From the IMG/VR virus record IMGVR_UViG_3300032205_000002, positions 1 to 50,869 of that record: a stretch of 50,869 nucleotides of DNA, one strand, 5' to 3'. Both the position numbers and the translations under genes were made by a program. Below are positions 14,949 to 23,237 of the stretch, piece after piece (positions within the stretch are counted from its first letter, which is position 1; every line of letters starts with the position of its first letter). The notes under the pieces are model-generated. The model searched no databases. It was not told the origin of the DNA and saw nothing but the letters and a program-made list of their open reading frames with translations. This DNA is from a virus.

Positions 14949-15758
14949 TCACGGCCAGGTCGTAACACGGTTGGGCGACACGTCGAGCGAGAACACCTTC
15001 GGCGCCTGGGCGAGACGCCCCGGGTTGAACTGCACGACGAGCTGATCGACCTCGTTCATGCCGGTCAGCCCACGATCAAGATAGCTGGAGGCGGCCGGGA
15101 ACTGCACGGTCACACCCGAGCGAGTCAGCGACTGCATCCGCTGCGGCAGGCGGCACGGCTGCCCCTTGATGCCCTTGCCGATCTCGCAGGCCAGCAGCCC
15201 GGCCCCGGCCAGCAGCTCATCCGGCACGAGGCGGCCGAACACGCCGGTGACGGTGAACGTGTTCGTGGCGCCGGGGTTCTTGTTGAGGTCCTGGCACTTC
15301 GGCCAGCAGGCCCCGTCGGTGCGCACCAGCAGGTTCCCGTTGTCGATCCGGTACGCGGACGGGTCGACGGTGGCGCCATCGGTGATGACCGACGTGATGG
15401 AGACGGTGTGCGGCAGGTGGACCTCGCACGACGCGCCGCAGCAGTTGATGCCTGCGCAGCCCGCGTTGTGCCAGACGCCGTTGTAGATGTAGAGCGGGTA
15501 GTAGGTGTTGCCTTCGTCGGTGCCCCACGGGTTGATCAGGTTCACCGGGTACGTCTGGTACAGCGGCGGCAGGGACGGGGCGTTGCAGGGCCTCAGCGTC
15601 TGCGTGACGGTCCCGAACTGGCGGCCGGTCAACGAGTACATGGTGAACGCGGCCAGGCTCAGCGCCATGGTCTTCTGGTCGGGCGTCAGGTCCGTCCACG
15701 TGGCGGAGCAGCCGGGGAAGTTGGTGACGGTCCAGCCGTCTGGTGTCGCGCTGACCAT
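14949..15758 (-). CDS. Head-to-tail connector / adaptor protein
   Basis: A 269-residue protein, start ATG 15758 after GGAGGAGGAT. It has an N-terminal helical segment (L-T-P-D-Q-K-T-M-A-L-S-L-A-A-F) and a Cys-rich middle (C-A-G-I-N-C-C-G-A-S-C, C-W-P-K-C) before a final F-N-P-G-R-L-A-Q-A-P segment. This matches head-tail connector proteins of actinophages that sit between capsid and neck genes. The Cys cluster may bind metal or form the contact to the major tail or capsid proteins. Confidence 0.6.
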   Translation of the reverse strand: MVSATPDGWTVTNFPGCSATWTDLTPDQKTMALSLAAFTMYSLTGRQFGTVTQTLRPCNAPSLPPLYQTYPVNLINPWGTDEGNTYYPLYIYNGVWHNAGCAGINCCGASCEVHLPHTVSITSVITDGATVDPSAYRIDNGNLLVRTDGACWPKCQDLNKNPGATNTFTVTGVFGRLVPDELLAGAGLLACEIGKGIKGQPCRLPQRMQSLTRSGVTVQFPAASSYLDRGLTGMNEVDQLVVQFNPGRLAQAPKVFSLDVSPNRVTTWP

Positions 15759-15779
15759 CGATCCTCCTCCTTGTACGTG

Positions 15780-15811
15780 GAGGGGGACGCCGCGCTCCCG
15801 GCGACCCCCTC
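15780..15811 (-). terminator. Hairpin between tail-tube-like and connector genes
   Basis: Inverted repeat GAGGGGG-A-CGCCG / CGGCG-A-CCCCCTC with a six-base loop, in the 82-base gap after the 15841-16533 gene. There is no clear U-tract, so it may act as a partial terminator or an mRNA-stabilising hairpin. Confidence 0.5.
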
Positions 15812-15840
15812 TGGCCTGCTCGATCCCCCGACGAGCGGCC

Positions 15841-16533
15841 TTAGCTGGCGCAGCCGCACGAAGCGGTGGGCGGAGCCAGGTACGTCCACTGAAGGTGCCG
15901 GTGCGTGTCGTTCGGGAGGGCGACAAGCAGCTTCTCGGACACTCCGGTGGTCATGTTGGCGAGCACGTTCTTGGGGCCGGTGCCCCAGTTGGTGCCCTGC
16001 TTGGTGCGGCCCTTCACGGTGAACGACACCGCACCGTTTTCGATCTTCAGGTCGCCGACGCGGCCCTCCGCGATGAACGGCAGCAGGAAGTATCCGTACG
16101 GGACCAGCGAGAACGTGCCGATGGTCTGGCACGCGCCAGCGGCGATGTTCGTCCACACCTCCAGGCCGAACGTCCCGGCGGCGTAGTTGCTGGTCCGCGT
16201 CTGGAAGCCGACCGCCTGCGCGGAGGTCGCATCGTTGAGCACCAGCGTGGAGCCGGTGATCAGGTTGAACAGCTCCGGGTCGACGTTGCAGAAGGTGATC
16301 GTGACTTCGATCCACTTCAACTGCACCGGGCTCTTCTCGTTGACGCAGATGAGCCCGGCCGCGTTCATCACGATGATTTCCTGGCCGGACTCGACCTGGT
16401 CCTGCATCTCCACCGAGACGAGCCCGTTCGAGACGGCCGACACGCAGGAACCCACCAGCGGGGTGCCACACGAGCTAACCGCCTGGACCCGCATGGTCGT
16501 GCCCTGGATGGGGGCCTGGCATACGGCCGTCAT
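15841..16533 (-). CDS. Probable major tail protein
   Basis: A 230-residue beta-rich protein with a Cys-rich N-terminus and C-terminus (S-C-G-C-A-S). Core segments V-S-V-E-M-Q-D-Q-V-E-S-G and L-K-W-I-E-V-T-I-T-F-C-N-V-D-P-E-L-F-N look like the tube-forming fold of major tail proteins; the usual neck genes lie just downstream. It stands alone between a ribosome site (GGGAG) and a strong hairpin, as suits a highly made protein. It contains an exact GATCGAAAAC motif as K-I-E-N. Position nearer the capsid genes than usual leaves some doubt. Confidence 0.5.
   Translation of the reverse strand: MTAVCQAPIQGTTMRVQAVSSCGTPLVGSCVSAVSNGLVSVEMQDQVESGQEIIVMNAAGLICVNEKSPVQLKWIEVTITFCNVDPELFNLITGSTLVLNDATSAQAVGFQTRTSNYAAGTFGLEVWTNIAAGACQTIGTFSLVPYGYFLLPFIAEGRVGDLKIENGAVSFTVKGRTKQGTNWGTGPKNVLANMTTGVSEKLLVALPNDTHRHLQWTYLAPPTASCGCAS
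16036..16045 (-). repeat. Dispersed motif GATCGAAAAC, copy 4
   Basis: Exact sense-direction copy inside the probable major tail protein gene, coded as L-K-I-E-N. Confidence 0.8.
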
Positions 16534-16536
16534 GCG

Positions 16537-16818
16537 TTACTCCCTAGCCTTGCCGGGCCGCGCCTTGCGAGCCGGAGGGGTGTTCGGGTTGTCCTCTTCG
16601 GAAACTTCATCGTCCGGGGCGGGCCAGCGGTCGGCGCGCTCGGAGTCGAACGCCTCCTGGATGTCGGCCGGAACCCGGAACGACAGGTTGGCGTCGTGTT
16701 CGCCGCGCTGGGCTTCTACGACGGACGGGTCGTAGCCCTTCTCCTCGGCCAGCTCCAGCAGACGCTGGGCGACCTCGGCCTGGGGCTCGTGCCGGTTGAC
16801 GATGACGATGGCGGACAT
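16537..16818 (-). CDS. Small acidic/basic protein downstream of the capsid genes
   Basis: A 93-residue protein: helical N-terminus (Q-A-E-V-A-Q-R-L-L-E-L-A-E-E-K-G-Y-D) and a C-terminal tail first acidic (D-D-E-V-S-E-E-D), then basic (P-A-R-K-A-R-P-G-K). Good ribosome site (GGGAG). It sits where small head-completion or decoration proteins occur. Not recognised. Confidence 0.55.
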   Translation of the reverse strand: MSAIVIVNRHEPQAEVAQRLLELAEEKGYDPSVVEAQRGEHDANLSFRVPADIQEAFDSERADRWPAPDDEVSEEDNPNTPPARKARPGKARE

Positions 16819-16830
16819 GGGTCAACTCCC

Positions 16831-17751
16831 TCAGTAGAGCGTTGCTGCGGTCGTTGTACCGGTACCCCGCGTCATGCTGTCCAACTCGACGAGCACGAAG
16901 TAAGCCACGCAGTCCACCGTGATCGCAGCCGCCTGCTGAGCTGTCGTCTGCCAGGCATTGCCGGACCGGTCGAAGGTCCGCTCCGGGGGGCTGACGAAGA
17001 CGGTCGGATCGATCCACACCGTGACCACGCCGGTGGCCGCCATGTAGGCGGTACCGGCCGCCGCCGCCACGCCCGTGATCGGGTGAGCGTTGGCGTATCC
17101 GCGCCCGAACGACCACACGCTGCCCATCGGCGTGTACTGCTTGCCGGTGACCGGCTTTCCCTGCTGCGGCAGCGGCATCATCTGCCGCTCCACCAGGAAC
17201 GGGGTGATCAGCGGCTGGGCGTGAATGATCCCCGGGTACGAGTAGGCGGCCAGCGCGTTTTCCAGCAGGCCGAGCCCGTATTCGATCGTGACGGGCGTGC
17301 CTGGCGTCGGCGTGACGTCGGAGATCGGGTTGCCGCCGTTGACGGTGGTCGACGCGAGGACCGAACCCACGTCGGCGTTGCCGCCCCAGAACGCCTGCTC
17401 CGCGACGTATTGCGCGTTGTCGCTGAGCCGGATGCGGGCGCGCCGCTCCACCTCGGCCGCGTTGTACGAGACCGCGCCGAGCTTGATGCCCGCTTCGATC
17501 TGGAAGGGCAGGCCGAGAGCCACCCCGTCGCAGGTGTCGAGCGTCGGTGGGACCGTCGGCGCCGAGCAGGACGCGGCAGCGATCAGGTGGGCCTGACCGC
17601 AGTGCTCTTCGACGTACGTGACGCCGCCGATAGCGCCGTGCTTCGGCAGGTCGAACGGGCCGTTGGCCGCCGCGAACAAGCCGTAGTGGATGTTCCCGAC
17701 CGCAGGCTGGTCGACGATGACCGGTCCGGCCATCGGTGTAAGTGCCGCCAT
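16831..17751 (-). CDS. Second capsid protein (pentamer-type candidate)
   Basis: A 306-residue protein directly downstream of the large capsid protein, with ribosome site GGAGGTGCGGAG. It has capsid-like features: low charge, an E-A-G-I-K-L-G-A-V-S-Y-N-A-A-E-V-E-R-R-A-R segment like a capsid spine region, and long beta segments (F-L-V-E-R-Q-M-M-P-L-P). Some actinophages encode two capsid proteins, one for hexamers and one for pentamers; size, order and character fit that arrangement. The alternative is a large decoration or head-completion protein. Confidence 0.5.
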   Translation of the reverse strand: MAALTPMAGPVIVDQPAVGNIHYGLFAAANGPFDLPKHGAIGGVTYVEEHCGQAHLIAAASCSAPTVPPTLDTCDGVALGLPFQIEAGIKLGAVSYNAAEVERRARIRLSDNAQYVAEQAFWGGNADVGSVLASTTVNGGNPISDVTPTPGTPVTIEYGLGLLENALAAYSYPGIIHAQPLITPFLVERQMMPLPQQGKPVTGKQYTPMGSVWSFGRGYANAHPITGVAAAAGTAYMAATGVVTVWIDPTVFVSPPERTFDRSGNAWQTTAQQAAAITVDCVAYFVLVELDSMTRGTGTTTAATLY

Positions 17752-17784
17752 CTCCGCACCTCCCTTCCCGTGGTGATGGGTGCC

Positions 17785-17810
17785 GCCGGGCGGCGCACGT
17801 GCCGCCCGGC
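17785..17810 (-). terminator. Strong hairpin between the two capsid genes
   Basis: Perfect 10-bp inverted repeat GCCGGGCGGC / GCCGCCCGGC with a 6-base loop, just past the stop of the 17821-19716 gene. It has no U-tract; it probably stabilises or partly terminates the abundant capsid message. Confidence 0.6.
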
Positions 17811-17820
17811 GAGATCCGTC

Positions 17821-19716
17821 TTACGGGTTGGTCCAGGTGGGCTGGGTGGTCGGGGCGTAGTTGTTCGCACCCGACGGGACCAGGCCGCCGGTGATGTTGC
17901 CGACGGTGTAGACGCGGCTGTCGAAGCACGTCTTGGCCGCCAGGATGCCCTGCTCGGTGAACAACTGCGTGGTCTTGTTCTGGGCCAGCAGCGTCGAGTC
18001 GTAGACGGTGTCGAGGGTGATGATGTCGGCGTTGCCGCGCACCCACGTACCGGCCGCGTAGAGCAGGAACTGGATGGTGTGCGGCCAGTCCTGGACGAAG
18101 TCGGTGGAGGTGGGGTTCTGGCCGAACTGCTGCCACGCGGACGGGGCGCCGGTCGGGTACTGCGCCCAGTAGAAGGCGTCCTGCCAGTCGTAGACCCACT
18201 GGGCGCGGGCGCCGCGAACGGCGAGCCAGTCGGTGATCTTCTGCATGGTGATCGCGAACTGGTCGACGCCGTTGTCGCCGTCGTAGAAGGCGCGCCGGGT
18301 GACGTCGGCGCGGATCCAGGACAGGCACCAGTACGGCAGGACGACTTCCAGGGTGGACTGGAGGGACATCCGCTGCCGGTACTTGTAGTCCTGGATGGCC
18401 ATGTCGAGGGCAGACAGGAGGGTGGAGACGACCGAGTGGTCGGTGGTCCAGGTGGTGCCCGCGCCGGGGGTGTGGGAGGTGGTGCCGGACGGCAGGGCCA
18501 GGGCGGTCGATCCGGTAACCAGCGCGTTGATCATGAACTGGTTGATCTTGTGCGTGTGGGCGACCATCGCGCCCCGCACGAACCGGGCGATCAGCTCCGG
18601 GTAGCCACGGAGCTGGAGCAAGTCCGTCTGGATCGCCAGACCGTCCGCGTCCAGCCGGGTGTCGGTGAACGTCGGGCACGGCACCGGCATCGTCGGCTTG
18701 GTGACACCGGCGATGACCTGCGCCTCGGTGTAGTGGAAGTAGCCCGCGCCCGAGTAGATCGCCGAGAAGTCCGGGCCGGTCGTGTACTTGATGCCGCCCC
18801 GCGAGACGTTGATCTCCGGGATGTCCAGCAGGCCGTCGGCCGACTCCAGCTCGCACAGGTCGTACAGCACCTCGGACGGGGCGCACCAGCCGGTACCAGC
18901 CGCGACCAGCGACTCCGGGGTGGCGGTCGCCGACGTGGCGCGCTGCTTGCGGTTGAGGGCCAGCGACGCCAGAAGCGAACCTCCCGGCAGCCGCTTCTCG
19001 CTCGCCGCGTACTCCAGCACCTTCGTGGCGTCCTCGGCGAGACCACCGGCGGCGGTCAGCTCCTTCGGGTAGTCCAGCTTGACCTGAGCGATCGGGTCAC
19101 GCCGGGAACCGCCCGCGCCACCGAACGCGCTGTACTGGAGGTACCGGCGCTCCACTGCGCGGCCGATCTTCTCCCAGTCCAGCTCCTCGCCGACGGTGTA
19201 GTCGGTGTTGTTGGCCCCGGCGAGGAGGACGGCCGGGGACTTCTGCGGCACGATCTCGGCCGGGACGGCGGGTGCCGTCTTGGACGCCACGGCAGCGACG
19301 GTCGGGGCCGCAGGCTTGGCGGCTGCGGTGGTCGCTGCGGGGGTGTCCTGCGGGGCATCCTCGGCGCCCGTACCGTCCGTGCCGTCGTCCGGCTCGTCCT
19401 CGTCGCCGAGGCTGACCGAGAGGGCCGCGAACGCATCGGCGGCGTCACCGACACGGGAGCGCTCGGCGTCCACGGCCTGGGTGATCTTCGTCAGTTCCCG
19501 CATGGTCGCCACGTCGTCGGAGGTCACCTCGGAGGTGTCCATGTCCGAGTACCGGCGCAACTCGTCGCGGACCTGCGAGCGGATGGCAGTCAGTTCGGCA
19601 GGCGACTTGCCGGTGAAGACGTAGTTGCCGTCGTCGTCGGTCTGCACCTGGAATGGCAGCTTGGGCACGAGCGTGCTCTCTTCACTCCTGAGCGCCCAGC
19701 CGGACCGTGGCTGCAC
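17821..19716 (-). CDS. Major capsid protein with N-terminal scaffold-like region
   Basis: A 631-residue protein, much longer than an HK97-type shell domain. Residues 1-200 are helical, acidic and then Ala/Pro-rich, like a fused scaffold or delta domain that is removed or stays inside during maturation; residues 200-631 look like the shell (D-L-C-E-L-E-S-A-D-G-L-L-D-I-P-E-I and a Trp/Tyr-rich C-terminus). The protease gene lies upstream in the same operon, separated by the plus-strand island. GTG 19716 gives the longest form; GTG 19668, before V-P-K-L-P-F-Q-V, has a purine-rich site upstream and is a good alternative start. Confidence 0.7.
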   Translation of the reverse strand: MQPRSGWALRSEESTLVPKLPFQVQTDDDGNYVFTGKSPAELTAIRSQVRDELRRYSDMDTSEVTSDDVATMRELTKITQAVDAERSRVGDAADAFAALSVSLGDEDEPDDGTDGTGAEDAPQDTPAATTAAAKPAAPTVAAVASKTAPAVPAEIVPQKSPAVLLAGANNTDYTVGEELDWEKIGRAVERRYLQYSAFGGAGGSRRDPIAQVKLDYPKELTAAGGLAEDATKVLEYAASEKRLPGGSLLASLALNRKQRATSATATPESLVAAGTGWCAPSEVLYDLCELESADGLLDIPEINVSRGGIKYTTGPDFSAIYSGAGYFHYTEAQVIAGVTKPTMPVPCPTFTDTRLDADGLAIQTDLLQLRGYPELIARFVRGAMVAHTHKINQFMINALVTGSTALALPSGTTSHTPGAGTTWTTDHSVVSTLLSALDMAIQDYKYRQRMSLQSTLEVVLPYWCLSWIRADVTRRAFYDGDNGVDQFAITMQKITDWLAVRGARAQWVYDWQDAFYWAQYPTGAPSAWQQFGQNPTSTDFVQDWPHTIQFLLYAAGTWVRGNADIITLDTVYDSTLLAQNKTTQLFTEQGILAAKTCFDSRVYTVGNITGGLVPSGANNYAPTTQPTWTNP

Positions 19717-19744
19717 TGGTGCACCTGGCCGCGATCATAGCGGG

Positions 19745-19761
19745 TACCCTGCGGTTTACGG
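19745..19761 (+). promoter_or_regulatory. Possible promoter of the glycosyltransferase operon
   Basis: TACCCT at 19745-19750 followed by TTTACGG, a weak match to the TAnnnT-N5-CTGACAG promoters of this genome (spacing one base shorter). It lies in the short gap between divergent genes, just ahead of GGAGGAGGAGG. Confidence 0.35.
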
Positions 19762-19775
19762 AGGAGGAGGCCGTA

Positions 19776-21527
19776 ATGTCTGATCACTTCATGCCCGAAG
19801 CCGTCCAGGCCGCCGCTGAACTGGCTGCCGCGCTGGATCCCCGCGCCGGGGAAACCGTCTGCATCGCCACCCCGCACCTGGACCACCCCGGATGGAACTA
19901 CACCGAGTCTCTGGTCCGTGTGTTCGCCTACGACAAGGGCCACGGCGACTATCTGCTGCACAACTCGGGGCCGCTGAACAACGGCTCCTTCTGCCCGATC
20001 TGGGGCCGCTCCACCGAGCTGTCGCACACCCGCAACACCGGCGCCGCCGCGTTCCTGTCGAGCGAGGCCGACTGGCTGCTGTGGTGGGACTCCGACATCG
20101 GCGTACAGGAAGACGCCGTGCAGCGGCTGATGGCCGTCGCCGACCCGGACACCATGCCGATCGTCGGCGGGCTCGCGTTCGTCGAGGGCAGCTACGGCCA
20201 CGACTTCCACGGCGGCCTGCGGTCGGCGCTGATGCCGACTCTCTACGACTGGTCGTGGGTCGAGCCGAAGAACGGCATGCCGGGGGCGTACAAGCTGGTC
20301 GGCCGCCACGACTGGCAGCCGGAGTCGCTGACCCGGGTCGCGGCGACCGGGACCGGGTTCCTGCTGACCCACCGGTCGGTGTACGAGAAGATCTCCCACT
20401 GGCTGGTCGATCAGGGTGCGCCGCCGAACATCTGGTTCGAGCGGATCCCCGGACCGGACGGGGAGCTGTGCGGGGAGGACATCTCCTTCTGCATGCGCGC
20501 CCACCAGGTGGAGCTGCCCGTGTACGTGGACACGAGCGTGACGACCACCCACCAGAAGACGATCTGGTACGGCGGCGCCGAGTACAAGCAGAAGCCGTTC
20601 ACGCCGGTGGCCGGGGCGAAGCAGATGCCGCCGGAGCACTGGCCGAAGCTGCTGATCAACCCGAACGTGGTGCAGGAGGCCGCCGACACGTCCCCGATGC
20701 GGATGCGGCAGGTGTACGAGGCGGACGAGGAGGTGGCCGTCATCGTGCCGGTCGCGAAGCGCGACAACGCCCAGAGGTTCCTGCACTCGCTGGCTGAGAG
20801 CCTCTCCGACGACCAGCGCAGGCGCCGTCAGGTCCGGGTGTATGTCATGGGTGACGAGGTCGACGGGGACACGGTGTTCGCCTGGGAGATGCAGGGCCTT
20901 CTCTACCCCAACCTCGTTTTTGATCTTCACAGCTACGCGGAGCCGATGGGCACCTTCGCGGAGAAGGTGAACCGGGGCTACGAGATCAGCTCCGAGCCGT
21001 GGCTGTTCCTGGTCGGCGACGACGTGTCGTTCCAGCGGGGCTGGCTGGATCAGGCGATGGAGACGGCCAGAGCCACCGGCAAGGCCGTCATCGGCACCAA
21101 CGACCTCGGCAACTCGGCGGTCATGAGCGGCGAGCACGCCACCCACATGTTCATCTCCCGCGCCTACGTGGACCGGGTGGGCGCCTCCTGGGACGGCCCG
21201 GGGGTCGTCTGCCACGACGGCTACCGGCACTGGTTCGTCGACAACGAGATCGTGCTGGCCGCCAAGCAGACCGACGAGTGGGCGCCGTGCCTGCTGTCGG
21301 TCGTCGAGCATCTGCACCCGCTCTGGGGCAAGGGCCACAACGACGAGGTGTACCGGGTCGGGCAGGACGCGGCGGAGGCCGATCGGGAGCGCTGGTTCGC
21401 CCGGGTGTCGCTGTTCGGCTCGGCGGCGGTGATCAAGGGTGCGGACGGCTCGGTCCTGCGGGTCGCCCGCAACGGCGACATCCTCAGCAACGTCCGCCCC
21501 GCCAAGATCGAAAACGAGGGGGAGTAG
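19776..21527 (+). CDS. Double-domain family 2-type glycosyltransferase
   Basis: A 583-residue protein with two GT-A-like halves. The first half has W-W-D-S-D-I-G-V (Asp105 and Asp107), the D-x-D metal and nucleotide-sugar site; the second, about residues 320-550, starts with E-V-A-V-I-V-P-V-A and has F-L-V-G-D-D-V-S-F near residue 412. It probably adds sugars to virion or host surface components. It is read on the plus strand, opposite to all surrounding head genes, and is followed without a gap by a methyltransferase, so the two likely act in one modification pathway. Start ATG 19776 follows GGAGGAGGAGG. An exact GATCGAAAAC motif codes K-I-E-N near the C-terminus. Confidence 0.8.
   Translation: MSDHFMPEAVQAAAELAAALDPRAGETVCIATPHLDHPGWNYTESLVRVFAYDKGHGDYLLHNSGPLNNGSFCPIWGRSTELSHTRNTGAAAFLSSEADWLLWWDSDIGVQEDAVQRLMAVADPDTMPIVGGLAFVEGSYGHDFHGGLRSALMPTLYDWSWVEPKNGMPGAYKLVGRHDWQPESLTRVAATGTGFLLTHRSVYEKISHWLVDQGAPPNIWFERIPGPDGELCGEDISFCMRAHQVELPVYVDTSVTTTHQKTIWYGGAEYKQKPFTPVAGAKQMPPEHWPKLLINPNVVQEAADTSPMRMRQVYEADEEVAVIVPVAKRDNAQRFLHSLAESLSDDQRRRRQVRVYVMGDEVDGDTVFAWEMQGLLYPNLVFDLHSYAEPMGTFAEKVNRGYEISSEPWLFLVGDDVSFQRGWLDQAMETARATGKAVIGTNDLGNSAVMSGEHATHMFISRAYVDRVGASWDGPGVVCHDGYRHWFVDNEIVLAAKQTDEWAPCLLSVVEHLHPLWGKGHNDEVYRVGQDAAEADRERWFARVSLFGSAAVIKGADGSVLRVARNGDILSNVRPAKIENEGE
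21506..21515 (+). repeat. Dispersed motif GATCGAAAAC, copy 5
   Basis: Exact copy in the sense direction of the plus-strand glycosyltransferase gene (A-K-I-E-N), five codons before the stop. The motif thus follows gene direction even where the strand changes. Confidence 0.8.
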
Positions 21528-22115
21528 ATGCATGAGCAGGCCATGAGCTGGGTCGCCCAGTTCCGGACCGGCGAAGACCTGGCCGTCCTGGACATCGGCG
21601 GCCGGGACCTCAACGGCAGTACGCGCATCCTGTTCCCGAACGCGAACCCCTATCACGTCCTGGACGTGCTTCCCGGCGCCGGTGTGGACTTTGTGGCTGA
21701 CGCTGCCGACTGGCGGCCGGAACGTGAGTACGACCTCGTGGTGACGACAGAGACGTTCGAGCACGCCAAGCGGTGGAGAGAGATCATCGCGACGGCGCGG
21801 CGGGCGCTGCGGCCCGGCGGCTGGCTGGTCTTCACCTGCGCCGGACCGGGACGACCGCCGCACTCCGGCGTGGCCGCCGTCTGGGAGCTGTCGCCCGGCG
21901 AGTGGTACGCCAACGTCTCCCCGGAGGAGATCCGCGCCGAGCTTCAGGACCAGGGCTGGATCGACATCGAGGCCCACCAGCTCGGCCTGGACACGCGCGG
22001 CAAGGCGGTCAAGCCTGCGTGGCGGCCGGAGGTGACGGCAGAAGAGGCAGTTGCTCCCCGGCGGCCGGACGACGTGATCCTGACGGTGGCGCCGATGCGC
22101 CGGACTGGCAGGTAG
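21528..22115 (+). CDS. Class I SAM-dependent methyltransferase
   Basis: A 195-residue protein with a Rossmann-type methyltransferase core: V-L-D-I-G-G-R-D (motif I, residues 19-26), D-L-V-V-T-T-E-T-F-E-H (motif II region, 68-78) and L-R-P-G-G-W-L-V-F (93-101). The motif set is that of small-molecule or sugar methyltransferases of the Methyltransf_11/23 type. Its ATG follows the glycosyltransferase TAG directly, so it probably methylates the sugar transferred by that enzyme. Its last 107 bases overlap a convergent minus-strand gene. Confidence 0.8.
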   Translation: MHEQAMSWVAQFRTGEDLAVLDIGGRDLNGSTRILFPNANPYHVLDVLPGAGVDFVADAADWRPEREYDLVVTTETFEHAKRWREIIATARRALRPGGWLVFTCAGPGRPPHSGVAAVWELSPGEWYANVSPEEIRAELQDQGWIDIEAHQLGLDTRGKAVKPAWRPEVTAEEAVAPRRPDDVILTVAPMRRTGR

Positions 22116-22281
22116 GGCAGATCCGTACGTGCAGCGGCTGGCCGGTCCATGACACACCGTCGTAGACCTGCCAGCCGCTGACCCGTAGCTGATCGTCGGA
22201 CGCCGTGACGGCGGCGCCGCACCGGTCGCATTCCTGGTCCTGCTGCTGCGGGTCGACGACCCCGAACAGGGGCTGGTCCAT
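22009..22281 (-). CDS. Small zinc-ribbon protein
   Basis: A 90-residue protein with two Cys pairs, E-C-D-R-C-G-A and I-C-P-T-C-Q, about 35 residues apart, fitting one zinc ribbon, and a Pro/Ser-rich tail. ATG 22281 overlaps the upstream stop by one base (TGATG). The 3' end overlaps the methyltransferase gene in the opposite direction. Function unknown. Confidence 0.6.
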   Translation of the reverse strand: MDQPLFGVVDPQQQDQECDRCGAAVTASDDQLRVSGWQVYDGVSWTGQPLHVRICPTCQSGASAPPSGSRRPAAGEQLPLLPSPPAATQA

Positions 22282-22430
22282 CAGAACGGGTTCCGTCCGG
22301 CGGCCAGGTCGAGAGCGCAGGCCAGGAGGTAGGCCGCGACCCAGAGCAGGACGGCGGCGAGGATGGCGCCGAGGATGTAAGGGCTGAGCAGGGCCAGGAT
22401 CAAGCCCATGGCGATCGGGTGGCGTTTCAC
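22281..22430 (-). CDS. Very small membrane protein
   Basis: A 49-residue protein starting at GTG 22430 behind GGAGGACACC. It is nearly all one or two hydrophobic segments (GLILALLSPYILGAILAAVL and the following W-V-A-A-Y-L-L-A). First gene behind a TAnnnT-CTGACAG promoter and coupled to the zinc-ribbon gene. Function unknown. Confidence 0.65.
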   Translation of the reverse strand: MKRHPIAMGLILALLSPYILGAILAAVLLWVAAYLLACALDLAAGRNPF

Positions 22431-22450
22431 GATGGTGTCCTCCTTGATGT

Positions 22451-22468
22451 CTGTCAGTCGTCAGGGTA
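22451..22468 (-). promoter_or_regulatory. Promoter, TACCCT-N5-CTGACAG type
   Basis: Reading leftward: TACCCT, five bases, CTGACAG, then AAGGAGG ahead of the 49-residue membrane protein. It forms a divergent pair with the promoter at 22498; no convincing -35 is seen. Confidence 0.6.
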
Positions 22469-22497
22469 CGCCTCTCGCGCCCGGCCGGGGAATGCTG

Positions 22498-22515
22498 TAG
22501 GCTGGGAGCTGACAG
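22498..22515 (+). promoter_or_regulatory. Promoter, TAGGCT-N5-CTGACAG type
   Basis: CTG-TAGGCT, five bases, CTGACAG, then GAGGAGG ahead of the DUF1810 gene. The transcript would start within the CTGACAG box. Confidence 0.65.
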
Positions 22516-22530
22516 ATTGAGGAGGCTCCG

Positions 22531-23196
22531 ATGAAGACGGCCACCCGCCCCTCCGCTGGTATCCAGCGGTTCCACGCCGCCCAGAACACCATCTACCGGC
22601 AGGCCCTGGCCGAAATCACCCGGGGCGACAAGAAGACCCACTGGATGTGGTTCATCTTCCCGCAGCACGTCGGCCTGGCCCGCAGCGACATCGCCCGCCG
22701 GTTCGGCATCGTCGACAAGGCGGAAGCCGTCGCCTACCTCAACAACACGGTGCTGCGGACCCGGCTGTACCAGTGCACCATGGGCGTCCTGTCGCATGAC
22801 AAGCTGATGTTCTCCCGCCCCGACGACGCGAAGCTGCGCTCCTGCATGACCCTGTTCCGGGAGGCCGCTCCCGACCCGACCCTGCCGAACAAGGTGCTGG
22901 AGAAGTTCTTCGACGGGAAGCCGGACCCGCTCACCCTGGACCTGCTCGCCGGTAAGACGATCAAGCTGCCGCACACGCCGAAGCTGAAGGAGCCGGTCCG
23001 CTGGTCGCAGCCGATGCTGCGGGTACCGGCCGACACGGAGCCCTGGACCCGGGAGCGGGTCACGTCGTTCGTGAAGAGCTTCGGCCTGTCGACGGTGGCG
23101 ACCCGCCAGATGGTGGAGGCGTGGATGGCCGACCGGGGGAAGGCGATGGGCGCGATCTGGGCGGCCCGGGAGGAGTCGGCCTGGCGCGAAAGGTGA
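22531..23196 (+). CDS. DUF1810 family protein
   Basis: A 221-residue protein. The block H-W-M-W-F-I-F-P-Q-H-V-G-L (residues 36-48), the preceding Y-R-Q-A-L-A-E-I and the following A-Y-L-N-N-T-V-L-R-T-R-L match DUF1810, a bacterial family of unknown biochemical role. The last 70 residues (from about W-S-Q-P-M-L-R-V) are extra and end in a short helix with E-S-A-W-R-E-R. It has its own promoter and is the first gene of the right part of the plus-strand island. A link to the ADP-ribose genes elsewhere in the genome is only a guess. Confidence 0.75.
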   Translation: MKTATRPSAGIQRFHAAQNTIYRQALAEITRGDKKTHWMWFIFPQHVGLARSDIARRFGIVDKAEAVAYLNNTVLRTRLYQCTMGVLSHDKLMFSRPDDAKLRSCMTLFREAAPDPTLPNKVLEKFFDGKPDPLTLDLLAGKTIKLPHTPKLKEPVRWSQPMLRVPADTEPWTRERVTSFVKSFGLSTVATRQMVEAWMADRGKAMGAIWAAREESAWRER

Positions 23197-23237
23197 CTTC
23201 CCGCGCCCGACCGGCGCGGGGGAGATATGGAGGATCG

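Noticed and set aside
15505-19740. A 1411-codon plus-strand open frame opposite the capsid genes
   Set aside because: Same shadow character; opposite strand holds capsid and tail genes with good starts and domain-like sequences.
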